Below, piece after piece: positions 36,101 through 46,059 of a stretch of 64,000 bases of DNA (positions within the stretch are counted from its first letter, which is position 1; every line of letters starts with the position of its first letter). This stretch comes from Liquidambar formosana (lineage: Eukaryota > Streptophyta > Magnoliopsida > Saxifragales > Altingiaceae). The notes under the pieces were generated by a model. The model was not told the DNA's origin. It was given only the letters and a program-made list of their open reading frames with translations, and did no database searches. The position numbers were made by a program, and so were the translations under genes. Location: positions 40,484,792-40,548,791 of the forward strand of contig CM077821.1 in assembly GCA_039720395.1 (NCBI GenBank). Direction: 5' to 3'.

Positions 36101-36512
36101 CTTCTCAAAACTTGGGATAAAGGATATCTATTTGATACCGGTTGCGAGGGGAATAACTGGCAAGTTGCTTCTCCTGGAGAAACATCCTTTTCATAGTAAG
36201 CGAGGAGTTGTTATTGCTGTTGCTCCATTGGCTGGGTTAAGTGTAAGTCTTAATATTGGCACACCTTACTTTTTTGTAGGTTACAGTGGGTATGAAAACA
36301 TTGATATTGACATGTGTTGAAACTGGTCGTGTCTTTGGTCTTACCATGCTAGGAACTTCTAGTACGTTATGTAGTATGAAAATGCACAAGTTTCCTCTAT
36401 ATCGACGGGATATGTGATGCTGCTGGAGTGAAACAAGGGATATATATATATATATAACAGAGGCTAGACTATATTAATAACTGTTAGGAGAATCCAACCC
36501 AAAAACCTAAAC

Positions 36513-36543
<31 letters not shown>

Positions 36544-38789
36544 GTGCAAATAGGTATATAAAGCCATATTAAAATCAATATTTGGGCGATGTGGGACTTT
36601 CCCACACTCCCATTCATGTGCAGGCTCAACAAGACAAAATAGGGCCTATCGCGTGGTTAACAAAGATGGGCTTATGAATGGGCCATAAAAAACAATGGGC
36701 TCTATAAAAAACAATGGGCTCTATACCATGTTAGGAGAATCGAATCCAACCCAACAGCCTAAGCTATTCGGTGGAGGGCCCGAACAAGTTTATGAAGCCA
36801 TAACAAATCCAATATTTGGTTATGTGAGATGTGGAAATTTCCAATATTATCTAAAAAGACTTAAGATATTTGAGGGATAAAAGCCAATTTTAAGGTCTGC
36901 TGAGAAGCGAGGGGTAGCACAAATTGTAGATAGGCCAAAATAGTATAATCATGTGTAACAAGGTTTAATCATTGCGCTGTAAAAAGTGATTTGGTTTAAG
37001 TGCAGTGTAAGGTCTCAAGGAAGGCCAAAAAGAATTGGGTTTAGGCTGTGAGAGAAGAGATGATGGCCTATGGATATGATATAACTGAATATATGGTCAT
37101 AGATATAGTAGATTGGTGAAAAGATTTGTATAGCCAACCCCACGTAGTTGGTACAAGGCTTTGTTACGTGGAGATGAGATAGAATTTATAGAACTAATAT
37201 GGGATTGTCTTTTTAAGTATAGAAATATGTCATCTGTGAAGTTAAAGTATGGGCCCTTTTTCCATTTTCTTTTCTTTTGTGTGCAGTGTGCGTGTGCGTT
37301 TGCGTTTGTTTTCCCCAATGATGGTGGTGTTGCAGCTTGTTAAAACATGAGTTAACTCCAAAAGCTCAAAGCTATTTCGTGGAGGGCCCAAATAGGTATA
37401 TGAAACCATATCTAACCCAATATTTGGGTGATGTGGGATGTGGGATTTTCCAACACTCTCCCTCATGTGTAGGCCTAATAAGATAAGAACAGGCTTGTCA
37501 TGTAGACAACAAAGATGGGCCACAAGAATGAGAGGCTTTTGCCATGTTAGGACACCACTTAAAACCCTAAAGCTTAAGCTTAGCTGGAGGGCCAAATAGG
37601 TATATGAAGCCATATCAAACCCAATATTTGAGTGATCTAGTGTGTGGAATTATTAACTTAATGATATATGATATCTGTAGTTGCATTTTTCACGACGTTA
37701 TTGTATTTTCAGCTAGAAGATTGTGAGCCACCTTAATTTTCACTTTTATGGCTACATCTTTGTAAATAGGAAGTTAAACAGAATAGGCTCCTTGTGTGTA
37801 ATTTATATCCCATCGGGTTTAGTGACACTCTTAACTTTATGAGCTTGCATTCTGACATATATCCATTCATTGACCATTCCTAAATATTCTTTCCCTGAAT
37901 TTATCCCTCCTAATTATTGGTGTTTGTTGGCCCTCTCATTTGGTCCTCTTTCTGTCCAGATCACCAAAAGGTTCAATTGCCTGTCATATGTTTATAGATT
38001 ATAGTTTTCTTTTTCCCTCTTTTATATAGCAGTTTCATGTTTTAATAGTGGATCATGGCTTGAAAACAATGAGGAAATCGAATTGCTCCTTTTAAAGTTA
38101 TCAATTCCATCACTCTCTGAAAAATTTTAAAGCATAGGAAAGGCATCCAAAGATGTAATGATGTGCTTGTTGGCCCTCTCATTTGGTCCTCTTTCTGTCC
38201 AGATCACCAAAAGGTTCAATTGCCTGTCATATGTTTATAGATTATAGTTTTCTTTTTCCCTCTTTTATATAGCAGTTTCATGTTTTAATAGTGGATCATG
38301 GCTTGAAAACAATGAGGAAATCGAATTGCTCCTTTTAAAGTTATCAATTCCATCACTCTCTGAAAAATTTTAAAGCATAGGAAAGGCATCCAAAGATGTA
38401 ATGATGTGCTTGAAACCCTTTCAGTTCTTTCAGTTAACCTTTTTCCTCTTAAACCCTATAATTAGCTGGTGCTGATTATGAAGCATTTTCCCTTGTACTT
38501 GAAGCAGCCAAAGAAAGATGAGAACCACCCAACATGGTTGCATCTTCAAATAAGAGAGTTCGACCCAAAATTTGATACGAGTAAATCCAGGGGTCACCAC
38601 TTGAGTGATTCAAATCATGTGGCGGATGGAAAATGGACACTAGGTTTTTCAAATGCGGAGGCTTGTGAGGCTGCTAGACTGTTGATACTGAAGGAAACTA
38701 GTAAGCAGAGATCGTCTGTGAATAATTTACTTGCTCCACTACTTCAGGATAATTCCCTTGGAGATCTATCAGATAGTCAAGGCGAGTGA
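18154..38789 (+). CDS. TT9: CLEC16A / TRANSPARENT TESTA 9 (GFS9) homologue, 20 exons, one-base frameshift in exon 8
   Basis: Exons: 18154-18206, 22080-22131, 22226-22302, 22414-22547, 22786-22882, 23462-23519, 24857-24965, 25066-25187, 25279-25468, 26255-26589, 29257-29345, 29427-29494, 32473-32535, 32967-33107, 34750-34855, 35084-35158, 35255-35304, 35826-35982, 36076-36242, 38508-38789. All introns are GT-AG and all phases join, except that exon 8 has one base too many. Corrected product about 807 residues. It starts MWRSFWRTIDRFSLQYFK; the FPL domain (about residues 36-190) includes EIVTYGDRHDSTIFE and GEFVRVLKIS; late exons carry VLASQPPFSVLIQWHTGWFLRK split by family-typical introns and the C-terminal ADGKWTLGF. 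Arabidopsis TT9/GFS9 is a Golgi-associated peripheral membrane protein needed for vacuolar trafficking and seed-coat flavonoid pigmentation; animal CLEC16A acts in endosome and mitophagy control. Introns 1, 10, 12 and 19 are 2.3-3.9 kb and rich in mobile elements. Assignment by remembered family sequence; exon 11 start and exon 1 are the least certain. Confidence 0.9.
19131..19320 (+). mobile_element. Complete tRNA-derived SINE with 14-bp target duplication (TT9 intron 1)
   Basis: The body at 19145-19306 has box A (GGGGTAGCTTAGTTGGC), box B (GGTTTTGAGTTCCACTC), a CCCTTGGGG-like pair with the start, and an A-rich tail (AAAAAAAATGAAATAA). It is flanked by the exact repeat AATAAAGCAATGTT at 19131-19144 and 19307-19320. 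Same family as the diverged copy at 3305. Confidence 0.88.
19716..19744. repeat. (GT)n microsatellite
   Basis: About 13 GT units directly upstream of the TRIM insertion site in TT9 intron 1. Confidence 0.95.
19746..20093 (+). mobile_element. Intact TRIM retrotransposon with CATGG target duplication (TT9 intron 1)
   Basis: Two 112-bp LTRs (19751-19862 and 19977-20088) start TGTTGGGAAGTCCCAC and end in ACA (CTGACA, TTAACA). The left LTR is followed at once by TGGTATTAGCGCCC, a primer-binding site like that for initiator methionine tRNA. A purine-rich GTGAGGGGTAG precedes the right LTR. CATGG at 19746-19750 and 20089-20093 is the target duplication. The 114-bp interior codes for nothing, so the element depends on proteins from elsewhere. 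Two reversed copies lie in intron 19. Confidence 0.9.
20939..21305. repeat. Diverged tandem repeat, about 187-bp period (TT9 intron 1)
   Basis: Unit 1 (20939-21118) and unit 2 (21126-21302) share, in order, ACATGCCATACT / ACACACCATACT, GCGACTTTTAGA, TTATATA-TAC, ACCCCT and ATGTGGGACAAGGTC. The last phrase is common in plant TRIM/LTR ends, so these may be two diverged LTRs in reverse orientation sharing almost no interior. The flanks GGGGAGGATCCAGAAAC (20857) and CTGCCCCTGGCCAG (21518) may be ends of a larger host element. Confidence 0.55.
23054..23353. mobile_element. MITE with GGCCTGTTTGG inverted ends (TT9 intron 5)
   Basis: Left end GGCCTGTTTGGTTGTTCCATG pairs with right end CATGGGGCATCCAAACAGGCC as an inverted repeat of about 20 bp. 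This is the common GGCCTGTTTGG terminus of plant hAT-type MITEs. It fills half of intron 5. An exact target duplication was not resolved. Confidence 0.75.
24230..24430. repeat. Direct and inverted repeats around an A tract (TT9 intron 6)
   Basis: TGAATCTCATCACAATCCTAG...TTTTAAAGATTTT (24235-24275) recurs directly at 24382-24420, and an inverted partial copy (TGATGAGATTCACCGGTAAT) lies between. An A tract at 24360-24375 separates the units. It may be a rearranged small element. Confidence 0.5.
28045..28232. mobile_element. Hairpin MITE at a TA microsatellite (TT9 intron 10)
   Basis: The left arm (AATCAGGTCAGCATGTGTTG ... CTAGGAGTTGTAC) and the right arm, read in reverse (GGTCAGGTGAGCACGTGCTG ... 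TGGGAGTTGTAC), pair over about 65 bp. Both edges are (TA)n runs, 28040-28060 and 28224-28240, which fits insertion at TA. Confidence 0.7.
28850..29005. repeat. Tandem duplication of about 75 bp (TT9 intron 10)
   Basis: GACCTTGAACTA-(TG/CA)-TTCTTT and AGTGTTGGAATCCACAAACT plus CGTCA occur twice in the same order, at about 28858-28926 and 28935-29000. The middle parts have diverged. Confidence 0.65.
29930..30540 (+). mobile_element. RTE-clade LINE fragment, reverse transcriptase remnant (TT9 intron 12)
   Basis: Across shifting frames the segment encodes pieces typical of plant RTE LINE reverse transcriptase: FGFMP then KKAIF, AYDG after a damaged FxDL, RYIGIIKDMYVGA, a damaged LFADD region, VNSKLKLWRDTIK, MVEYMECKFSKSRNRDEG and LGLTIHKDG. 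There are many stops and indels. The catalytic FADD motif is lost. Confidence 0.82.
30545..31300 (+). mobile_element. L1-type LINE 3' end, zf-RVT domain (TT9 intron 12)
   Basis: One frame reads MIWKAKVPLKVQVFAWSVAH, then CxxC and HLFLHC of the zinc-binding reverse transcriptase domain (zf-RVT), ending WLERNARVFEDK ... LVCNM and a stop at 31168-31170. A single TAA at 30802-30804 breaks it. A 3' UTR follows with TAGGAGGACATCTTGTCCTC and a poly(A)-like end at 31280-31300. It starts immediately after the RTE fragment, so a 5'-truncated L1 has landed at or within the RTE. Confidence 0.82.
32273..32360. mobile_element. Short hairpin MITE between (TA)n tracts (TT9 intron 12)
   Basis: GGTAATGATCAAGTG at the left and CACCTGATCATTCTC at the right are inverted. 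The left flank is (TA)n 32246-32271 and the right flank is (GT)n then (TA)n 32361-32395. Length about 88 bp. Confidence 0.6.
32596..32828. mobile_element. Foldback MITE (TT9 intron 13)
   Basis: Left arm TTAATGTGTGCCCTAAGGGC ... GGACACATGTC pairs imperfectly with the reverse complement of right arm GGACACATGTCCTTAATGC ... GTGTGTTAATG. The middle repeats the ACACGTGTCC / GGACATGTGTC word several times. It occupies over half of the 431-bp intron. Confidence 0.65.
33130..33164. repeat. (TA)n microsatellite (TT9 intron 14)
   Basis: About 17 TA units some 25 bp after the exon 14 donor site. Confidence 0.95.
34690..35246. repeat. Local duplications near TT9 exons 15-17
   Basis: A 27-bp unit starting ATTCCTGCTGTAATAAG is exactly doubled at 35168-35221 in intron 16. 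It is followed at once (35222-35246) by a 25-bp word starting ATAAGCATCATTATTGTG that is identical to 34690-34714 in intron 14. In both introns the word lies upstream of the 3' splice site (34749 and 35254). Confidence 0.85.
36482..36847 (-). mobile_element. TRIM retrotransposon, reversed copy 1 (TT9 intron 19)
   Basis: Same family as 19746-20093, reversed. LTRs at 36482-36606 and 36729-36847 begin TGTTAGGAGAATC and end around GATGTGGGACTTTCCCACA / GATGTGGAAATTTCC. Both carry the GGAGGGCCC, AAGCCATA and AATATTTGG words. GGGCTCTATACCATG before the second LTR is the reversed primer-binding site. The interior has a tandem AAAAAACAATGGGCTCTATA. A clean target duplication was not found. Confidence 0.8.
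36522..36542. repeat. Poly(G) run of 21 bases after a T run
   Basis: Nine T (36513-36521) are followed by 21 G. In the sister LTR the same place reads AAGCTATTCGGTGGAGGGCCC. The homopolymer therefore replaces or expands an ordinary GGTGGAGGG word. It could be slippage, a G-quadruplex-prone tract or a base-calling artefact. Confidence 0.95.
36890..37165 (+). mobile_element. RTE-clade LINE 3' end remnant (TT9 intron 19)
   Basis: AAGGAAGGCCAAAAAGAATTGG resembles the codons of the GRPKK motif near the end of RTE proteins. ATAGCCAACCCCACGTAGTTGG followed by TACAAGGCTTTGTTAC is the familiar 3' terminus of plant RTE elements (CCCC-AGTTGGGA-AAGGCTTTGTTG). Highly decayed. Confidence 0.55.
37338..37648 (-). 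mobile_element. TRIM retrotransposon, reversed copy 2 (TT9 intron 19)
   Basis: LTR-like segments 37338-37455 and about 37545-37648 share GGAGGGCC(C)AAATAGG, TATATGAA-CCATATC and CCCAATATTTG. The first ends GGATTTTCCAACA and the second is eroded at its end. The interior GCTTTTGCCATG is a decayed, reversed primer-binding site. It lies about 490 bp from reversed copy 1. Confidence 0.72.
37924..38412. repeat. Perfect 243-bp tandem duplication (TT9 intron 19)
   Basis: 37924-38166 and 38167-38409 are identical by eye over the full 243 bp, with three further matching bases. The unit begins TTGTTGGCCCTCTCATTTGG and ends GTAATGATGTGC. It ends about 95 bp before the exon 20 acceptor at 38507. Unit 2 is followed by TTGAAACCC. 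Confidence 0.93.
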
Positions 38790-39605
38790 AGTTTTGATGC
38801 GAGGAGATTTAGGTTAGTTTACTAACAATTCAGATTTACCTTTTTTCTTATTTGTATATTTGGCTATAAAATAGAGAAGATAGGCCATTTGTATAATAAT
38901 GGGTTTACCATAGTATCTTCATCTTGGATTTTGTTAACTCGTTCATAGTTGAGCTTCTATATCGCTACTTTTCAAATGAATGACTTCTGTTTTCGTCCTC
39001 CTGAATTTTTGTTGTTACTTTCATTAGTTTTTATTGAATACAATATCAAGTCTGATAGTTGTTTCTCATTCAACTTCCTTATATATATATTGCTATTGCT
39101 ACTATTTTGTTGCCTACTAGATGGAGACTGGATTTTCATTTTTGTTCCATTGTTATCAAAGTACTTCTAAGTAAAATACCTTTTAGGAAAATCTAGTAGG
39201 TAATCTCATGCACCCAATTTGAAGTCAGGCTATGATTTTAGGGTCAATTAGATTTCAGACCATGTTAGTTTGCTTCTTTGGAGCCTGAACCAATTTTGCA
39301 GGAATAACGGATGAGTTCACCCTCACTATATATTTGCCAGATTTTCCCCGTCTGCCCAACAATCAACTTCCTGAATTTCACACACCCTTTACTTGTACTC
39401 TATAATTAATGATATTCATGGAGGAAGAAAAGACTAAAGGATTCAATTGATGAAAACCAACACACCGACCCAGGAGAGTCAACTGAAAGGACTGCCATAA
39501 TAAATAATTGAAAAGAAAAATTAACATAACTTCATTGGTGGATTTCTCAGGTGGTGAAATTTTTTAATGTTTCAGGGTTTATCTAAGGAATGGAAATGGA
39601 TAGAA

Positions 39606-39640
<35 letters not shown>

Positions 39641-40397
39641 GGAAAAAGGAAAAAGGAAAGCTCAATAATGGGGTACAGGCTAAGGTAAACTCAATGGGGT
39701 TCACATTATAAAAAATCTGTATTGTCGGACATTGTCCAAAATATTAGATTGCACCAATACTGGCTTAATACCACCCGCTTAGATTGTGGCCTAGGTGATA
39801 TCTCTTCTTTTTGAACAGGGAGCTTGGGCATTAGAGATGAGTAACCCGTAGTAACTGGACTTGCAAAGGCTCAGCTAGATATCTCGTATATGGACCGTTA
39901 CCCTGTAACAGAGTATAAAGATATTGCATTAAAATTTGTGATTTTTTATTCGAGGATGGTGAGTAGTGTTTCAATAAAAATTTCCTATCCTCCCTGGTTC
40001 TGTTTTGGGTATGTGTGGCTCCAGTCCAAACCCACACGTTTGTTTCTGGCCCGGATAGACTTCCTTGGGCTGGGTCTAAGAACGGTATTTTCTCTGTTTT
40101 CTTTGCTCGGATTCTGTTGAGCACATCCTTGAAGAATTCTGAAGAATTCTGAGCCTGCCTTCTTCCCTCTTCAATTGTGAGTATTCCCAACCTCTTGATG
40201 AATGGATATCCATTTTAATTTGAGAAATGCTTCCTGTCCTTCTAATGGCCTTGGTCCTTTCTTTGTGGTTTCCCCTTTCGATTATTGATCACTGTATACT
40301 AACTATAACAATTGTATTTTTGACCAACACCTCTTGATGCCTAAAGATAATAGGGACCTGGTTATGGCTAAAGCCACTTACTATTATTCTCTCTCGA

Positions 40398-40428
<31 letters not shown>

Positions 40429-41030
40429 GTCATAAAACAAAACTAAGAAATCTAAGCAGTTATTGGTTAAATATTAATGGGACGCACTATGATTCCCTTC
40501 TTCAAGCTTAACACAAATAGGTCCTTATTTGGGAACTCGTCTGCGGAGTGTACGTAGGTGCTGGGGTTTTGATCAAGGATTATTTGGCCCACTGGGTTAA
40601 GGGCATCAGTAGGATTTTTGGCCAAAATAAGGGATGGTTTGTTCATAGCTTGGGGATTTGGATCTAGCGTCTTGATGTGGATACAGACACTAAGGGTACT
40701 ACCGAAATTGCAACCCTAATTGTGGTGTGAATCCTGCTCACCCTTTTAATCCCCTTATCTATGATTGCAAGTGGCTGATGGAGAAATCAGTCGAAGACGA
40801 TCCTCCTAACTTTGTCTATCATCAGCTTGGTCTTTATGCTAAGGACAAAATATTCACACCCATGCACGGATAGGATGAGTCCCACATAATAAAATGGGTC
40901 CAAATAGTAGTGCTCGATGCTAGGAGTATCTTGTTTCCTTGGTCTTGTGCTTTTACTTCCAATTAAATAACGTACTCTTTTTAATCAACCAAAAAAAAAA
41001 AAAAAAAAAGACACGAAGAGCTTCTAATCA
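38790..41030. other. Intergenic after the TT9 homologue
   Basis: The first few hundred bases may be 3' UTR (AATAATGG at about 38896 is a possible polyadenylation signal). Later come a poly(A) run of about 29-30 at 39608-39637, a poly(T) run at 40401-40428 and an A run at 40990-41007, like retroposon tails, but no body was identified. A small GAAGAATTCT tandem lies at 40132-40150. No gene recognised. Confidence 0.45.
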
Positions 41031-43022
41031 TTATTCAAATCTTTTACTCAAGGAAAAAACCATTTTTGAATTAAAGTTCTTAAAACCATTTACTACACCA
41101 TTGAAGTGAGAAAGTACAGGCAGGCAGAGCAATTAATTCAGTCAATCTAGGTACCGCCCCGAGTTTGAATTAATTAAACCTGTTAAAGCAATTTAGATGG
41201 CCAAATACGTACCATGGCCACCTTTATAGGCTGCAATTACGGGGAGGTGAAGTTCCTGCCTGAAAAGAGTGTCCTTTTGAACAAGATTATAGTTCTCTTT
41301 TGTGCAATAGACTCAGGAAATCCAACTCTTGGGTGCAACCATGAGTTCCTTCCCTTTGCTGCAGAGGATTTTAGCCAAACTCACCACTTATATTCTCATG
41401 ATGCTGGCTTTTTAAGTTGATGAAACATAAGTGTTGTTTACTGCAAAATTAATACTACAGAAAACATAAAATAATGCAAACTTTTGGGAAAAGGAGTGTG
41501 TGGTACGTAATTCCATCACCTTTACATTAACAAGGCTGTCATGTCAAAATTAGAGCAACTTTTTCTCCCTGTTACCTTTAAAAAGTCTGGCCGGCCAGCC
41601 CCCAATACTATTAAGTATTCTCTCTCTCTCTCTCTCTCGCGTTTCATTCCCTCTCCCAGATATTGCTTTCTCCCACATGGCCACGTATAAACCAAAGATG
41701 CTTAGTTGAAGCTTAAAGGCATAAAATGAGCGACCCTTTTGAGTAGATAATGCCATATTTTACTTTTAATATTGCTTTATGAGAGAGTGCTTTACTTTAA
41801 GCAAAAGAAAAAAGAAAAATGAAAAAAAAAACAACGATATGAGGGCTCTAATGCAATGTGTTCCTATGAAAATTTAAAGGGCTTGATGGTGAAAGAAGGA
41901 AAAAGATAGGCTTAGCTTTCACTTTGACACACATCTCACGGTGTCCAAACACAGTATAAGCTACTTAACAGCTATGGGTGGCTGGCTTTTGTTATGAGTT
42001 TTCCTTTATTTAAACAAAGCTAACCGTTATGGGTGTGAGAGAGAAGGGGTACGATTAAAGGCTGTTCTCTAAGGAACTGTATTTATTCCTTTCTTGCATT
42101 CAAACACTCCTTTTCTAGCATTGCAGAATGCTTTGCATTCAAATTATTTGGTGCCCTTTGTATGTCTTTTTAGGCCAGCAAAGATAGAAGCTTTTTGACT
42201 GAGGACTGAGAATACTCACTTAGAAAGAAGAAGGCTAGCACTTGTGGTTTTGGGTTACTTGGGATTAATGGCAGGTACCCTTTAGGTATTCCTCCTATAT
42301 AAACTGGATTCCCGTGGCTGTCACGCTCGTGCAACATGACGAAATGTAAAGGAACACAAATGCATAGTAGCAAAAACCTATTTATGGGCAAATGAGGAGT
42401 TGCATCAGGTGCACCTTATAGCTAAATGACTGTATCTAATAGAAATTGAAGGGTTTTAGGCTAAGATGAATGCAGTATAAACATGAGCTAAAATGGGGCA
42501 AAATTGTTTGCATGGGGGTTTGGATTCAAACTCTTAACACAGTACTCTTAAAATGGCTAATATATGTATTGTACATGTACAAAGAAGGAACATACACATG
42601 CGAATGTCATGGAGTTGGGAACATTCCGAACCACGACAATTCAAGCCCCTTGTCATGTCATTTCATGGGACATGCTAATACCCTCATGGGCTCCCTTACT
42701 CCCTATATTCCCTGGTTGCTTGGCTGACCAAACTGTTGTTTCACCATCAACAGTGGCCATGAAAATTCTCTTGTTTCCGTACTCTTTCTTGATAATCAGA
42801 TTTTATATTCTCTTTGATTTGATTTCTCTTAAATAGATTTTTTTTTGGAGACAACTTTTCTTTCAAGTGTCTAGACATTTGGACTGATTGTATTACGAGT
42901 AAGCATTGATTTGTCATGGGCCTTGTGGAAAACAAGTAAAAAAGTGGAAGATGATTGAGGAATGAAAGGGAGATCTCTCGTTTGTTGTGTAAGGAAAATA
43001 TGCTGTTTTGATACGTTTATGT

Positions 43023-43053
<31 letters not shown>

Positions 43054-43525
43054 GATTCTTTTATTGAACACCTAGATAAGGTGGATACTGGTGTAGCTCT
43101 CCTTTCTATGCAAAGGCACGCTGAGGAATAAGACCAGTAATTTAACATGGGCCACAACAAAGCAAAAGACACCTCCCCTAAGCTCTCCTGAGATGATGAG
43201 CCACAAGAAGAAAATATGAACAATTTCTAGTAGGTGATTCTATACCTATAATTTAGATTAAAAAAAAATTCAGTCATTTAGAGTATAGAGATAGATAGCG
43301 AGGAAGATTTGGGTCCTATAGTTTTGCATTTTGTTTATTGATACGCTTTTTTGATTACCCCATAAAATTGTAATTAAATGCTCACTTTTCATGTCACCTT
43401 TTTCTTTAGGATTTGTAATCCTGGATTCTTTATATTTTAAAGAGCCCATTACCAGTTGCTTCATTCCTTTACATTAATTGGCAATGCATGAATCTTGTGG
43501 CATGGGATTTGCATTGGAGAGAGAG
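41031..43525. other. Intergenic, no gene recognised
   Basis: Contains a (CT)n run at 41619-41638 and a T run at 43027-43049. A 68-codon ORF at 41214-41420 starts in good context (ACCATGGCC) but has no recognised domain or neighbouring exon. Confidence 0.4.
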
Positions 43526-43530
43526 CGGTA

Positions 43531-43712
43531 GACAAAGTATCTTCTCCAACCCTATGGTACCCACTATTTTACGGGTTAGGGGTGATTATGGACCCTAGAA
43601 CAGTAACCCTTCATGGGTTAGGGCAGTACCAAAATCTAGGGTATTGGTTGGGTAAGCATGCACCACATGGGATCGATTTTCTCCTTTATTAGTTGGAAAA
43701 TGCTCACATGAC
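43531..43712. mobile_element. Harbinger-like MITE
   Basis: Left end AAGTATCTTCTCCAACC pairs with the reverse of right end AGTTGGAAAATGCTCAC (GTGAGCATTTTCCAACT). The GAGCATxTTCCAAC form matches the Harbinger terminus at 1331-1349. Inner words GGGTTAGGG and GGGTACCATAGGG are repeated. Confidence 0.5.
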
Positions 43713-44441
43713 GCTGTGATAGACAAAATCAAGGCCACAAAAATGAAAAATAATAAATAATTTCTCTCCACGTTGACCAAAAAATAAATAAATAAATAAA
43801 TTTCTCTCAGTACCTGACGCCTTTGGTAGTTAGGATTTTTCTACTAATGTAAAATGTAATGAGACTGTCATTCTAGCTAAATTATTATTAGTTATATTGT
43901 CCGTTACCTCTATAGTGTATGCTTCTAATTACAACATGGGTTTAAAAGTAGACAAAAAATAGCTGTTTACCTTTTCTTTGGCCTAAACTCCATTGAAAGA
44001 GATTGGGGCCTAAGAACAAACAACAACGTGCGGTATCCATTTGTGACCTTCTATGTTGTCCGGAGACTTCAATCAATTTTGCACTTGTATTAACATTGAG
44101 TTAGGCATGGGAAAGTACCAATAACATTGATGACAAAATTTGAAGTACAAAAAGTTGGCATTAGTAATTGCCGCAACAAAAAGTTGTTGCTCTCAAATAA
44201 GATGTTCGATATTGCTAACCCATAAGAGGACATAGATTTTTATTTATTTATTTTTATATCAGGAGTTTCTAGATGCTTTGAATCCGATTAATCCTTCTGA
44301 GCACATTCAATCCTTCTGTACCACGTGTACTGGGTAGGTGGATAATTATAGAACAAAGTTTATAGGATGACATTGAGGAGGAGTATGAGAGTTTAATCCA
44401 ATGCCTTTTGCTATATACCAAGATCATTCAAACCACCCCTA

Positions 44442-44479
44442 GGGTTTATAAGAGGATATAGGGTTTATAAGAGGATATA
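44442..44479. repeat. 19-bp tandem duplication
   Basis: GGGTTTATAAGAGGATATA occurs twice in direct succession. Confidence 0.95.
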
Positions 44480-45674
44480 GAGAAGTGGAAAGTAATTGAG
44501 AGAAGGTATTTAACAGTGTTACATTAGAAGACGTTGAGTGGGTTTCGAAGAAACCTGTAAACCTGTAATGTATCGAACTGAAGGGAGCCACACCGGCCTG
44601 AATTAGACCTCTACGGTAAATACAAATAAAATAAAATAAAGTTATACCTCTATAGTGGGCAATAGTGAATATAATCAGTCTAAGATTTAGGCATGATGAC
44701 ACAGAGGGTCACATAACTAGAATAAATTAGACATGGGAAATGAAATTGAAGTTACACGCCGCCAGTTTTTTAAAATATCAAGCAACAAATCCTTTAGCCA
44801 CATTCAACCTACTGCTAGCAGGCAAGACAAGCCCTAGATCTCTTATCCTTTTCATGCTCCACAAGGAAAAAAGCATGCCTGTGCCAATGTGATAGAGAAA
44901 CCAAATCATGTTTTGCTATGGGATCATGACCACTGACCCACTGTGTCAAAACTGATAAGAAAGCACCAAATCTATTTTTTGCTGAAATGTTGACTAAAAT
45001 TGATACCTGTATAAGCCTAACTTAAAATTAAAAAAAAATTTCAGAAAAAAAAGGTGTCTGTAATATTCCACACCCATTGTAATCATCACAACTGCCTGAA
45101 ATACTAGGTTTTTCCTTCATTTCTGTCCTATTTAAAAGCCGATACGTAGTGTGCCTCAGTAAAAACTGCTGGCCATCGTATCAACCCCTTTTCCACCTTA
45201 AACTAAACTAAGAATGAAATCATTGTCGTGTAAGACCCACACATACAATTTTCCATGTTCCAAATTCATAATAGATAATGTAGGTGTAGAGTAATTAGAG
45301 ATACATGCCATTTCACCAAAATAATGTAGAACATGTACCCTCAATAGGGTAAGTGAATTATCAATACTGCTTATCCAAAGTAATAAAAAACGGTGAATTA
45401 TCAAAACACCCTAGCCTTTTTTTCTTTTTTAGAATGACGGCAACACCGTACCCTTTGTGCCATGATATGGCATGTTGTTGTTGGAGACCTGATTTTTCTT
45501 GACAGGGCCTCAACTCAACGAAAGAATCCTTATATGCACTGCCCTGGGAGTTCGTTATCAGTTGTTTTTTCACTTGGTGATTTCGTTGTTTTATTTTTGA
45601 ATGAATCAAGCAGGTCCAAAAGCTTCAACTTTATGAAATAATGAATGAGAGAGAGAATTTTTTTGGGTGAGTGA

Positions 45675-45735
45675 GAGAGAGAGAGAGAGAGAGAGAGACT
45701 TATCCAAAAGAGAGAGAGAGAGAGAGAGAGAGAGA
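45675..45735. repeat. (GA)n microsatellites
   Basis: Two GA runs, about 45676-45699 and 45711-45735, separated by a short ACTTATCCAAAA word. Confidence 0.95.
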
Positions 45736-45948
45736 ATGTTGTAGTGTGTTTTTAATCCCCATGCATATGCATTCAAAGTTTTGGTAAATCCAAATATAAC
45801 TATAATGGAAGCACTTTATTCCCTGTCTTTGAGTCCGGAAGAAAATCGTACACAGTTCCCGATTCCTTCAGACAGACAGTCCCCTCACCCCCTTATCTTT
45901 TTCAGGCCCTCGGTATTGGAGCTAGCAAGCTCAAAAAAGGGGAACTCT

Positions 45949-45960
45949 CCCCCCCCCCCC

Positions 45961-46004
<44 letters not shown>

Positions 46005-46022
46005 CTCTGTCTCTGTCTCTCC
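45949..46022. repeat. Poly(C) plus (CT)n and (CTGTCT)n microsatellite
   Basis: A C run at 45949-45961 is followed by about 19 CT units and then three CTGTCT-like units. Confidence 0.95.
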
Positions 46023-46059
46023 CTGATACACATAAATTTGGGGGCCGTCACCAATTTTT

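Noticed and set aside
41214..41420. 68-codon ORF with good start context
   Set aside because: No domain, no neighbouring exon, no codon-use evidence.
44568..44592. ACTGAAGGGAGC word like miR319/miR159
   Set aside because: Only about 12 matching bases and no foldback partner nearby.
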